A stretch of 64,000 bases of DNA from Chinchilla lanigera. Taxonomy: Eukaryota > Chordata > Mammalia > Rodentia > Chinchillidae. A model generated the notes under the pieces. That model was given only the letters and a program-made list of their open reading frames with translations, had not been told where the DNA came from and did no database searches. The stretch spans positions 14,418,287 through 14,482,286 of the forward strand of contig NW_004955463.1 in NCBI RefSeq assembly GCF_000276665.1, read 5' to 3'. Made by a program: the position numbers and the translations under genes. Shown in pieces: positions 11,460 through 20,579 of the stretch (position 1 is the first letter of the stretch; each line of letters opens with the position of its first letter).

Positions 11460-11520
11460 TCCTCTCCCCTTTTCTCCTCCCCTCCCCTCCCCTCCCCTCC
11501 CTTGCCCTCCCCTCCCCTCT
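11460..11520. repeat. (CCCCT)n simple repeat
   Basis: Pyrimidine-only run made of CTCCC units with one TTG interruption. Confidence 0.9.
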
Positions 11521-11810
11521 CTTTTTGGTGCTGGGGAATTGAACCCAGGGGCCAGGGGCCTCACAGTGAGACACTTTCTCAGGCCTTTTTATTTATTTAT
11601 TTTGTTCTTCAATCAGATTTTATTGGTACATTTTAGATATACATAAAGATCACATTCATTATAGAGAATTTGTACTTGTACATGACATAATTTGATGCTT
11701 TTTAGGCCTTTTTGTTTTGAGATAGGGTTTTGCTAAGGTTGGCCAGGCTGGTCTCAAATTTGTGATCTTCCTCAGCCCATGCGGTTCTCAAACTTCCAGG
11801 GGTGAGGACT
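11521..11810 (-). repeat. B1-dID SINE split by an L1 end
   Basis: Reversed ID half at 11521-11590 (GGTGCTGGGGAATTGAACCC) and reversed B1 half at 11704-11810 (GGCCAGGCTGGTCTCAAATT), separated by an insertion. Confidence 0.8.
11591..11703 (-). mobile_element. Very short 5'-truncated L1-type insertion
   Basis: 113 bases between a 10-base direct repeat AGGCCTTTTT (11581-11590 and 11704-11713). Read on the minus strand it contains AATAAA close to its 3' end, followed by an A-rich tail of AAAT units. That is the form of a heavily truncated retrotransposed 3' end; assigning it to L1 is inference. Confidence 0.65.
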
Positions 11811-12102
11811 GTGAAGGGCAGCGGAGAAGGTGAAGAAATGAAGACAAGATACAGAAAGCTGGGATCAGGTGGAGCCCTCTCTCCAGATGGGAGGAAAGCA
11901 ACTGCTCAACCACCACAGCGCGTTTATTTGCACATTTGGCAGGTTGATGTCACGTGACACCCCGCTCCTTAGCAACCCGTTGCTTGAATCGTCTCAGGGC
12001 TTGGTGTTCTCTGGGCTGGAGCAGCTTGTTCACAAGGCTCACCTCAGGTGCTCTCGCGCCAGCCCCGCACATGTGGTCAATCTCCAACTTCAGTTGCTCC
12101 CC
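11811..12102. other. Intergenic, no feature recognised
   Basis: Nothing recognised apart from the B1 remnant that follows. Confidence 0.4.
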
Positions 12103-12168
12103 ACAGTAATCCTCCTGCCTCAGCCTCTCAGTGCTGGAATTACAGGCATGCACCAGCATGCTAGGCTA
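12103..12168 (-). repeat. B1 SINE, fragment
   Basis: Reversed left part of a B1: TCCTCCTGCCTCAGCCTCTC and ATTACAGGCATGCACCAGCA. Confidence 0.85.
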
Positions 12169-12179
12169 TGAGTCTATTT

Positions 12180-12400
12180 TCTATTGTCACTGATAAGTTT
12201 TTTAAATGACATATAATAAGTGTATATATTTGTACAGTTCAGTATGAAAATTTGATACAGGTATGTAATGTGTAATCGTCAAATCAGATAATTAGCATTT
12301 CCACTTCCTTAAACATTTATCATTCCTTTGTGTGCTGGAAGTCTTCAAACTCTGTAGCTACTCTACTATGCTATAAAATGTTCACTTCTTTATTCTTCCC
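12180..12400 (-). repeat. L1 3' UTR fragment (L1MA-like)
   Basis: Antisense to the typical L1MA tail: GGTATGTAATGTGTAATCG, TCAGATAATTAGCATTTCC and AAACATTTATCATTCCTTTG appear in the expected order. Confidence 0.8.
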
Positions 12401-12600
12401 CACCTGAGCACGCAGTAAGAAATGCTGCCACGTGGCATCCCATGCCCAGCCAGCCTGTGTCAGGCAGTTACCAGGCACCATGGCCTGCTGGCGGGTGGAT
12501 GAGCCCCATGTAGACGTTCAGGGTGTGGACACTGCAGCATAGTGAGAGGCGGCCGGCAAGAAACTGGCTTCTGGATCCTTCATGTTCCAAACCTATTCTT

Positions 12601-12760
12601 TTTTTTTTTCCTGTCTTTTTGAGACAGGGTCTCACTGTGCAGTTCAGGCTGTCCTTGAACTCACTTATGTAGCCCAGGCTGGCCTTGAACTTGCAATGAT
12701 CCTCCTGCCTCAGCCTCCCAAGTGCTAAGATTACAGGTGTGTGCCACCACGCCCGGCCCG
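12601..12760 (-). repeat. B1 SINE with target-site duplication
   Basis: GAGACAGGGTCTCACTGTGC to CACCACGCCCGGCC, with an 11-base flanking repeat AACCTATTCTT/AACATATTCTT (one mismatch; 12590-12600 and 12761-12771). Confidence 0.95.
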
Positions 12761-13539
12761 AACATATTCTTGCTGGCTCATACTCTTTCCAAGTCCGGCT
12801 GGCCTGTGAGGCTTGAAGTGCAGACCCAGCAACCTACAATGGGAACAACCTAGCTCAAAGACAAGGTGGCCTGCCATGAGCCTCACTGGCACTGTTCTTC
12901 CAATTCACCAGAGTTCCTAGCGCCTTGACTTTTGCTTCTTTGGCAGGACTTGCATATGTCATCTAAATGTGAGAAATGGGAACACTCAGTCCCTTCATGT
13001 AGTAGGTCCCCACCTGTATGCTGTATGCTAAGTGGCAGGGAGCAAAGGCGAGAAAGGGTCAGAATGGCTGAAGAGCAGATCAGCAGCAGAGGGCTGTGCT
13101 GGAGGTCGGCCGGCCGTGCCTGAGGCCGAGGCCGGCTCTCCTAGGACGGCTGTGCTTAGGGAGGAGTTACAGCAGCTACTGGCTCTTTATCTGCGGAGGT
13201 GAGAGATTCTTGTTTGATGATGGGGTAGTAGCATGGTGCCCAGAGCGATGGCTCAGGAATTGTGTGGGAGGGGTTGGGCGATTAGGAAGCCAGGGGAGAA
13301 AGGACAAGAGAAACCTGGGGCAAGGTCACTGTAGGCCGACAGGCCAGCCTGAGCAGCATAGCCACGTCTGTAGGCAACTGGGAGCCCCTTGAAGTTGAAG
13401 CTCCTGAGAGACATCAGATTTTCATCCTAGATCAGTCTGAGGCCACATGGAAGAATGACTGGGGGGGGGCAGGAAGCAGTTCCAGGGATGTGTCACATTC
13501 CTGCTTAAATCTTCCAAGAGCTTAAATTGACATCCAGGA
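12761..13539. other. Intergenic, no feature recognised
   Basis: Nothing recognised; a run of nine G lies near 13460. Confidence 0.4.
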
Positions 13540-13612
13540 ATTGGGGGCAGCTCAGTGGCAGAGCACTGGCCTGGCACGTATGAGGCCTGCTTCCATCCCT
13601 AGTGCTGGAAAA
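13540..13612 (+). repeat. ID element
   Basis: GGGGGCAGCTCAGTGGCAGA and CCATCCCTAGTGCTGG. Confidence 0.8.
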
Positions 13613-13734
13613 CAAGCGGACATAAAGTGTGGACTCCTCTGCTGGCCAGAGGACAGATTCCCCACGCCTGTGCCACACCAGGGCGTCTCTCCAGCCAGCA
13701 AGCCCTTCCGGCTTCTCCAGCCGCTTCTCCCTTT

Positions 13735-13812
13735 TTTGGTATAGGGAATCAAACTCAGGATCTCGTGCTTGCCAGGCAGGTGCCACGGCACTGAGCTCTC
13801 ACCCCAGCCCCC
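13735..13812 (-). repeat. ID element
   Basis: GGTATAGGGAATCAAACTCA, TGCTTGCCAGGCAGGTGCCA and ACTGAGCTCTCACCCCAGCC. Confidence 0.9.
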
Positions 13813-14848
13813 TGTGCTTCTCTTGCTTGGAGTTTGACCTTGCTTCTCTGGGACTCGTGTCCTTCAGCTTTCTCGGCCTCAGTCTTAGTCTTACCTTTTT
13901 GGGACAGCTTGGTCCTTCGTACTTTCGTACACTGTGCACCTGCGACCCTTTTCCTGTCGGATTCTTGTCCTCTGTCCCAAATGTGCTTTATGAGGGGGAG
14001 AAGTTACCCCTGGCTTATTCAGCAGCCTTTCCCTGGACCCTGGCTGATGACTGAATGAATGAGGGACCCACGTGAGGCACCCTAAGGGTCTGAGCTAAGG
14101 CAGGGGGGACTGGGAAAGAGGGGAGGGGAGAGATACGATCAGCGTGGCAAGGGGAGTAGGTAGACCAGGCCTCGAGGGAGAAGCAAGCGGTGCATGGGCG
14201 GGCTTCTGGCTTGGGTAGCTGCACCATTATAGAAAAGGAGGCAGGAGAGGATTATGAGGTGCAGGGAGGTCAGTTTCAGGTGCATTAAGTTGGGGGCATT
14301 GCCTGGTGGGAAACCAGGACGGAATTAGATCTAAGAATCTGGAGCTAGGAGAAAGCTTTAGGCTCAGGTTGCAGAGCTAAGCATCCTCAGGGCAGGATCA
14401 CTGAAGACAGATGTCCATCTGCTCTGAGGAGGGAAGAGTCCTTCGCAGTTGGGGAAAGGAGCTGAGGCCAAGCTCTGGGAGAGGAGGTCGCACCTGACTC
14501 CACGCATGCGCTGGCCCCGGCAGGCTCCGCAAGTGCCCACCAGGCCCAAGCACAGACAAAGAGTCTGCTCAGCAGCAAGAGCCTTGGCCCTGCTGGGGCT
14601 GTTGGAAAGAGCAGCAGGTTCAGTCGCCTTGGCCGATCAAGCAGGAGGTGCTAGGGGGCTTGTTGGTACAATATGGATTAAGACTCCCAGCCTTGTCTGG
14701 TGTTTCAAAATGTTAAACTATGTTTAAAATTTTTATTTTTATCAATACATGTTTGCTGTACATGATTCCATTCATTGGGGAAGGTTGGTAATACCTGTCT
14801 TTGTTCCTGAAGTCTGCTCTCTGTGTGAGGGGCAGGCTTACTTATCCG
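13813..14848. other. Intergenic, no feature recognised
   Basis: GC-moderate sequence with open frames on both strands; none resembles a known family. The last 130 bases are A+T-rich and may be LINE-derived. Confidence 0.35.
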
Positions 14849-14880
14849 TTTGTTTGCTCCTGGAGACTGAACCCAGGTCC

Positions 14881-15091
14881 TTTTTGTTTGTTTGCTTTTG
14901 GTACCGGGAATCAAACTCAGGACCTTGGGGCTGGGGATTTAGCTCAGCGGCAAAGCGCCTGCCTGGCAAGCGCAAGGTCATGAGTTCGGTTCCCGGTACC
15001 GGAGAAAAACCAAAACCAAAAACAAACAAACAAACTCAGGACCTTGTGCTTGCCAGGTAGGTGCTTATGCCACTGAGCTATATTCCCAGCC
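14881..15091 (-). repeat. Middle ID element of the nested stack
   Basis: Reversed ID with GGTACCGGGAATCAAACTCA at its left side and TGAGCTATATTCCCAGCC at its right. It is interrupted by a forward ID. Confidence 0.9.
14928..15030 (+). repeat. Inner ID element, young, inverted within another ID
   Basis: GGGCTGGGGATTTAGCTCAG to TTCGGTTCCCGGTACCGG with an A/C-rich tail. Flanked by a perfect 16-base duplication CAAACTCAGGACCTTG (14912-14927 and 15031-15046), so this is the last insertion. Confidence 0.97.
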
Positions 15092-15156
15092 CTGAACCTA
15101 GGGCCTTGCACACACTGAACACGTAGTCTACTATAGAGAGCACTTCCCAGTCCTCT

Positions 15157-15940
15157 TCTTGGCCCAGGAAGTTTGTGTTTGTAATCCCGTGGAAAGTTAT
15201 TGGAATCCTAGTGAGTTTAATCCCAGTCTACCACTTCTAGTGCAACCCATGGCAAAAATAAAGACACTAAGGCACATTTGTAGTTATGGGGAGCCAAGGG
15301 TCCTAAGTCCGGCCACGGTGATGGCTAACTGTGACAAAGGCCTCGACCCACGGTCAAATCCAGGTTTTATTAATTCATGAAGAAAGGAGTGGCTTGAGGA
15401 TGAGTAACTGAGAATGGTGGAAAGTAGGTGCGTGCTGTGAGCTGGGCTAGGTTGGAGGCCTGAAATCACCTCTGCAAATGCAGAGAGAAGTATATGCAGA
15501 AAGAGTAATCTGCATAACACAATTGAGATAGTACCTAATGTGTTGCAGCTCTGATGTGTAATCTTTCAAGCCTTGAGAAGTCATAGCCTCTAATTTGAGG
15601 CTTGATCCCAGCCGACAGTGTGGAGCACTGGCTCTACATCCCGCCTCGTCCCGCTCACACATGGGAACAACGGGGGGCGTGGGGGGGGCTGTCGTCCTGG
15701 GAAACACTGCCTGCTGTTTTGAAAGATTACCATTAGCACCTCAGCTGGACTGATATGTGTTGCTTAAAGCCAATTGAAGGGATAAGGAAAAGTCCTAGCC
15801 AGCTCTGCATGTATCAATACATGGAAACAGGGCCAGGTTTAGCCAAAATGGAGGCAACTGCTCCTCCTTCAAGGAGAGTTGCCCAAGTGGTCCTCCACAT
15901 TCTACCATTGAGTCGCACCCCCAGTTGTTATATTATTTTT
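15157..15940. other. Intergenic, unclassified
   Basis: No gene recognised. An ID-like remnant (ACCATTGAGTCGCACCCCCA) sits at 15903-15925. Confidence 0.35.
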
Positions 15941-15944
15941 GTTT

Positions 15945-16120
15945 TGTTTTCACAGTACTGAGGATTAAACCCTGTAACTACTGAGCTACATCTCCACCCC
16001 TTTCCTCCTTTTTTGAGACAGGGTCTTGCTAAATTGCCCAGGCTGGACTCCAAATTGAAATTCTCCTGCCTCAGCCTCCTGGGTAATTGGAACTACAGGC
16101 ACATGATACCATGTCCAGCC
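15945..16120 (-). repeat. B1-dID SINE
   Basis: Reversed ID half (GAGCTACATCTCCACCCC) and B1 half (GGGTCTTGCTAAATTGCCCA, CCTCCTGCCTCAGCCTCCTG in the flanking order). Confidence 0.85.
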
Positions 16121-16199
16121 CAACTTGCTTATTTGAATAGCATGTATTTTTCTTTCTTTGTTTTGTGATACTGGGAATCAAAAGGTATTTGCTTGATTT

Positions 16200-16525
16200 T
16201 TTAAAATACCAACAGTTTAAACTCATTAATGAAGAAAGAATAATATAAATAACTAACAATCATCAATAATACAATTAGCTGTTTTGTTCCTGGCTTGTTT
16301 CTTTTTCCATAGGCTTTATGTAACATAGTTAAAATTGTATACACAAAATATATCTTGCCTTTTTTTAGGCTACATATTATCTCATAAATATTTTTCCACA
16401 TAGCTTTAACATTTTGGTGATTGTATAATATTCTTTTCCTAATTACTGAACATTTAGGCTGTTTCTAATTTTTCTCTATTTTAAATCTATGTATATAGTG
16501 ATTAAAAAATCACTATGCATTACTT
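16200..16525 (-). repeat. Ancient L1-type fragment, left part
   Basis: A+T-rich antisense LINE words: ATATTTTTCCACATAGCTTT, ACTGAACATTTAGGCTGTTT. It appears to continue at 17786 after the LTR insertion. Confidence 0.55.
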
Positions 16526-17785
16526 TGCTAGCACCAGGGTAACAGTGTCTCAGATGGCACACCTTAGACAGCGATTTAGCTTCTCCATGCAGCGCTGGAG
16601 GCTGAAGTCCGAGGCCCAGGTGCCCGCCAGACTAGTGGATTGACAACTGGTGGTTAACTTATAACACCCAGCTGAACTGAGTAAGCGTGATGCTGGGTGT
16701 GGGAGGCCCACCTGAGGATTGTTGCTAGTAGCATAGGAGGCAGAACTGGAGAATAAGAAGGAAGGCTGTTGGGAGTGAGCTGGTAGAAGCTGTAAGGAGC
16801 TGTTGGTTCTTTTGGAGGAACTCGTCATGCTGACTTTCTTGATGAACTTGGCTGTTTTCATCCTCCAAGGAGCTTGGGACCTTGTTGGCACTGAAAATAG
16901 CTTCAGTTCCCTTTTGGGGAGCTCTGGTCCTCACTTTGAGCATTGCTTCCTGGCTCCAGAGGAGAAGATGGTACACTGCCAGTCTCCTGGAGAAGCTTGT
17001 TGTGTTGGATTTCCTGATGGCAACTCAGCCATTTTGATTATCGGAGGTGCTCAGGACCTCACTGTTGCTGAGGATGGCTGTGGTACTTTTTGAGGGAGCT
17101 GTGGGTCTTACTTTGCATATCGCTTCCTGGCTCCAGTGTAGATCCTCAGCCTGCTAGCATGGATCCTTCATCCTGCTGGCACAGGTCCTTCATCCCGCTG
17201 GCACAGACTTCCTAGATTCCACCACTGACCTTTGGGCCTTCCCAGTGCAGGTCCGTGAAACAAGCCTGCATGAGACATTGTCGTGGGCTCTGGGCCTCCA
17301 GTTGGATTAATGGGAGGCATTGTTATGGGCTCTAGGTATTCAGCTGGACTTCTGCAGCACATTATCATGGGATCCAGGCCCTGTGCTGGACTCCCGGTCT
17401 ATAGTGTGTGGACAGATTTCCTGCACTCCCTTGTATATGATTCTTTGGGTGACTATTATAAATCTTATAAAATATGCGTCCATAGCCAGGCAGCTTCTTC
17501 TGCAGCTTCAGTCCTTGACTTGCAGGAGGTCACCCTCTTGCTGTGTCTTCCCTCACCTGGTCTTTCCTCAGTCCTAGGGCAACCCTAGTGTCTCCTGCCT
17601 GGGCAAATAGCCTGTTCTTAGGAGGACACCAGTCAGAATGGTTCAGGCCCACCCCAATGGGCTTGTTTTAAATTAACCATCCCTGGGAAGACCCAAGCTC
17701 CCAATCTGATCACATTTTTGAGGTACTGGGAGTTATGGCTTTAATGTGTAAATTTTGAGGTGGAAGATACAATTCAGCCCCAAAC
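16526..17785 (-). repeat. MaLR/MST-like LTR, greatly expanded by internal tandem repeats
   Basis: The left end (GGAGGCTGAAGTCCGAGG, GGTGCCCGCCAG) and right end (GGACACCAGTCAGAATGG, GAGGTACTGGGAGTTATGG, ATACAATTCAGCCCCAAACA) fit a reversed MST-type LTR, normally about 400 bases. Between them lies about 850 bases of extra sequence. It includes a roughly 175-base unit twice (each ending CTTCCTGGCTCCAG, near 16943 and 17122), a short CCTGCTGGCA-type triplet near 17150-17210, and a 42-base unit three times at 17277-17402. No coding gene was recognised in it. A possible TATGTATA duplication flanks the insertion. Confidence 0.55.
17277..17402 (+). repeat. 42-base tandem repeat, three copies
   Basis: Each copy starts CATTGTCGTGGGCTC, CATTGTTATGGGCTC or CATTATCATGGGATC. 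Read in one frame they give three 14-residue units starting with IVMGS, IVMGS and IIMGS, but there is no support for translation. Confidence 0.7.
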
Positions 17786-17940
17786 ACATTATGTATAATT
17801 TTTAAATCTGCATTTCCAACTATTTCCCTTGGATAGATTTATGTCTAGAACAGGAATCACTAGACCAAAAACTAAAAATACTTGAAGGCTCTTGGAAAGT
17901 GTTTTCCCAAAAGAATTTAATCATTGGTGTTGCAACAAAT
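17786..17940 (-). repeat. Ancient L1-type fragment, right part
   Basis: TTCCCTTGGATAGATTTATG and CAGGAATCACTAGACC match the antisense form of an old LINE segment that normally follows the sequence ending at 16525. Confidence 0.5.
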
Positions 17941-18424
17941 CACTTAAATTTTTTTAAATAAGTGAATGAACCAACTAAGGATTCCCTTCAGTTGCATGTG
18001 ACCGTAACACGTCACAATGACTGAACTCAGCCAGGGGTTACACTGTGTCTGACAGTGAAGCAGAAGTGGCCTCAGGAGGGACCAAGGTCTTGGGCACCTT
18101 CTTAGTTTCTGTTCTCCATCTCCTAGCATCTTGACACAGGGCCCTCCTGCCCCCTCTCCCCTGCCCTCCCCACACCGCCCCGGCTGAGCACTCCCTGCTC
18201 TGTCTCTTGTTGCTAGACCTTCCTGTGACTGGCGCCCTCCTTGCTCTCAGATTTTCGTTCAGATGTTGCCTTCTCTGTGAGACATTTCCTGGCCACTGTT
18301 TCTAAAACTCCACCTCCTCTTCCCTTGCTATCCCCCTTGAGTGCTACAGTTTTCCTTTTTGGCATTTATTGTTAACAAATATACTATGTAAATTAAAAAA
18401 ACAAAAAAATACTATATAGGTGTT
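17941..18424. other. Intergenic, no feature recognised
   Basis: C-rich centre (18120-18210) and A+T-rich end. No family recognised. Confidence 0.35.
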
Positions 18425-18535
18425 AGTTTTCTATTTCTATAATGAATAATAATTACCTTATAAAGAGAAAAAGGTTTACTTTGGTACACAGTTTTACAGT
18501 TTCAGACTGTGATGGTGTTGCCTTACTGAAAGTTA
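18425..18535 (-). repeat. MaLR LTR fragment
   Basis: TTAGTTTTCTATTTCTATAATG and CACAGTTTTACAGTTTCAGA are the first hundred bases of a reversed MaLR LTR; the rest is missing. Confidence 0.5.
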
Positions 18536-18884
18536 CACAGAAAGTTAGTAACAAATCCAGAAGAGCAAAAACCCTAGTTTCTTGGGTTTCTGTCTCTTCA
18601 ATTACTATTCCTAAGTAAGAATGTCATTGATCCTGAAGGATTAGCCTAATAGACTGATAGATATAGTTTGCTGGTTAAATTTAGATTTAATGAATCTTTT
18701 GAAACATATATTAGTCCATACGTTAAAGTCAGTAGTACAGTATTTCCAAGCCCATTAGTATCTTTTCTGAAATTTCTGGGGAGGTAGGAGACTAAAGCAT
18801 GTGTTTATCCTGCCATTTTTATTCAACCTGTTTGATCTAATTCCCCCAAATTCCCTTACAGTGTAAAGATAAAGTATATAATAT
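18536..18884. other. Intergenic, A+T-rich, no feature recognised
   Basis: No family recognised. Confidence 0.35.
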
Positions 18885-19215
18885 TTTTAAAAGATTAAAT
18901 ATTTTATTTACACATATTTAGGAATATGGCATATAATTTGGTGCAGTTATATAATGTATATAATGACAAAATCAGGGTAGTTTACATTTCCATCTCCTTA
19001 AACATTTAAAAAAATTTTGATGAACACATTTATGGAGTGCAGTGCCACATTTCAACACATGTACAGAATACGCACTGATCAAGTCAGGGTAACGAATGTT
19101 TCCCACTCTGTCATTACTTTGTGTTTGGAGCTGTCCATCTTCTCTCTTGTAGTTATTCATAAAGTATGTTGTAAACTATGGTCATCCCAGTGTGCTGCTG
19201 TGAACCTCAGTCATC
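18885..19215 (-). repeat. L1 3' UTR fragment
   Basis: TATATAATGACAAAATCAGG, ACATTTCCATCTCCTTAAAC and ACTTTGTGTTTGGAGCTG follow the antisense order of an L1MA/ME-type tail, with a partial repeat of the motif near 19080. Confidence 0.65.
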
Positions 19216-20107
19216 CCACTGTGCAGGGGATACAGTATGCTCAGGTTTGGGTAAAACTGGGTGCATAAGGATTCTGGAATCTCCTTATGGTGCATAAAAG
19301 ATCTCTGGAAGGACATGCAATTTACAGAGAGACTGCGAGGAGAGGAACAGAGGGCTGGGGTACAGGTGCGAGGTCACTGGTCACTGTGAAACACAGCTAT
19401 ACTTCTGAATATGGTTGTGAAAGGATCAAACAAAACCAAACTCTTAATGTCAACGCGTTACTCGGTTGTGAAATATTCAGTTACCAGCGTGAAAGACCAG
19501 TGAGCATCAGCCCTCCCGCACCCCACATGAGCCGATGACCCTTCTCCTCCACTTTTCCCGTGCTCATCTTAGACTGAGTAGGGGTGGTGCTGGCCAGGCC
19601 CTTGAACTCTTCCCTTTACCTGGAGCCTTCTCCCCACACCTTTGCAGGCCTCTGCTCAGCTCCATGACCTCAGGCAGGCCTCTGCTCAGCTCCTCAGGCA
19701 GGTCTTTCCTAGCAGTGTGTACATGCACCTGCATTTCTCTGTTACTCTTTCCGGTCCTTGTTGCATTTTTCTTTCCCACTGTACCCTGACTGCCTAGCAC
19801 AGAAGAAGGCCTCAGTAAAGATGTTCTGGACGAGTGACGAAAGGCATAACTGAAGCCCATAGATGCGCTTACTGCACAGCAGAGCTGAGCCTGCCGAGGT
19901 CCTACAGGACAGTGTTTCTTTCATTGACTGGCTCTGGTCAGCTGGTCAAGCAGCTCCCAAGCTGCGTTACTCAGATCCCGACAGACCACGGTCCCAGCTG
20001 CTGCTGTGCCAGCGCAGGTGACCAGGTAGACATGGCTAATGCAGAAGTGGCAGAAGCAGAGCATTAGAGTCAGATGTGCACTTTCAGTCATGAACTTGAA
20101 AATCACT
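19216..20107. other. Intergenic with a short direct duplication
   Basis: CAGGCCTCTGCTCAGCTCC occurs twice about 31 bases apart (near 19645 and 19676). No gene recognised. Confidence 0.45.
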
Positions 20108-20195
20108 GTATCAAACAACGGCACAATGTCAGCCTTGTGTCACAATGTCACAGTATCAAACAGCAGTATCAAACAATGACACAATGTCAGCCTTC
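20108..20195 (+). repeat. Local tandem duplication
   Basis: The word GTATCAAACAA with CACAATGTCAGCCTT appears twice with a rearranged spacer that adds an extra CACAATGTCACAGTATCAAA. Confidence 0.85.
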
Positions 20196-20299
20196 ATGTA
20201 TTCATCTGCCTGTGCTAATTTACAACTAAGAGGTTCATTGTTTAATGATCTGGAGCAAATGCTTAGAAAACCATATCAGTTTATTTATCAATTAATTAA

Positions 20300-20372
20300 T
20301 TTTTTGCACTGTTAGGGATTGAACCCAGGCCTTGTACATTCTCTACTTCTGAGCTACACTCTCTGCCCTAAC
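20300..20372 (-). repeat. ID element, diverged
   Basis: GGGATTGAACCCAGGCCTTG and CTGAGCTACACTCTCTGCCC. Confidence 0.8.
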
Positions 20373-20477
20373 ATCAATTTATTTTTAAGCAAAATTACTT
20401 TTTTGGCTCCAACAAAATATGAAAATATTGAAAGTTATTTTTTTTTTAAGTAATTCTGGGAACTTCTTTGAAAAGAT

Positions 20478-20565
20478 TGTTTTTGTCAGTACTGGGAATT
20501 AAGCCTCTAGGGTCTTAAGCATACTAAGCTTATACTCTGCCACTGAGCTATACCCACAGTCCTTG
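20478..20565 (-). repeat. ID element, diverged
   Basis: GTACTGGGAATTAAGCC and GCCACTGAGCTATACCCACA. Confidence 0.75.
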
Positions 20566-20579
20566 GGAAAATTTTTTTC

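Larger units (their letters stand above)
14849..15156 (-). repeat. Outer ID element of a triple-nested stack
   Basis: Old reversed ID split into 14849-14880 and 15106-15156. A diverged 14-base duplication (CTGAACCCAGGTCC at 14867-14880 and CTGAACCTAGGGCC at 15092-15105) marks where the middle element entered. Confidence 0.75.

Noticed and set aside
14928..15000. tRNA gene
   Set aside because: The A and B boxes are those of a tRNA-derived ID SINE; there is a 3' A-rich tail and a target-site duplication, so it is a retroposon.
17277..17402. CRISPR-like repeat array
   Set aside because: Mammalian context; the 42-base units are contiguous tandem copies without unique spacers.
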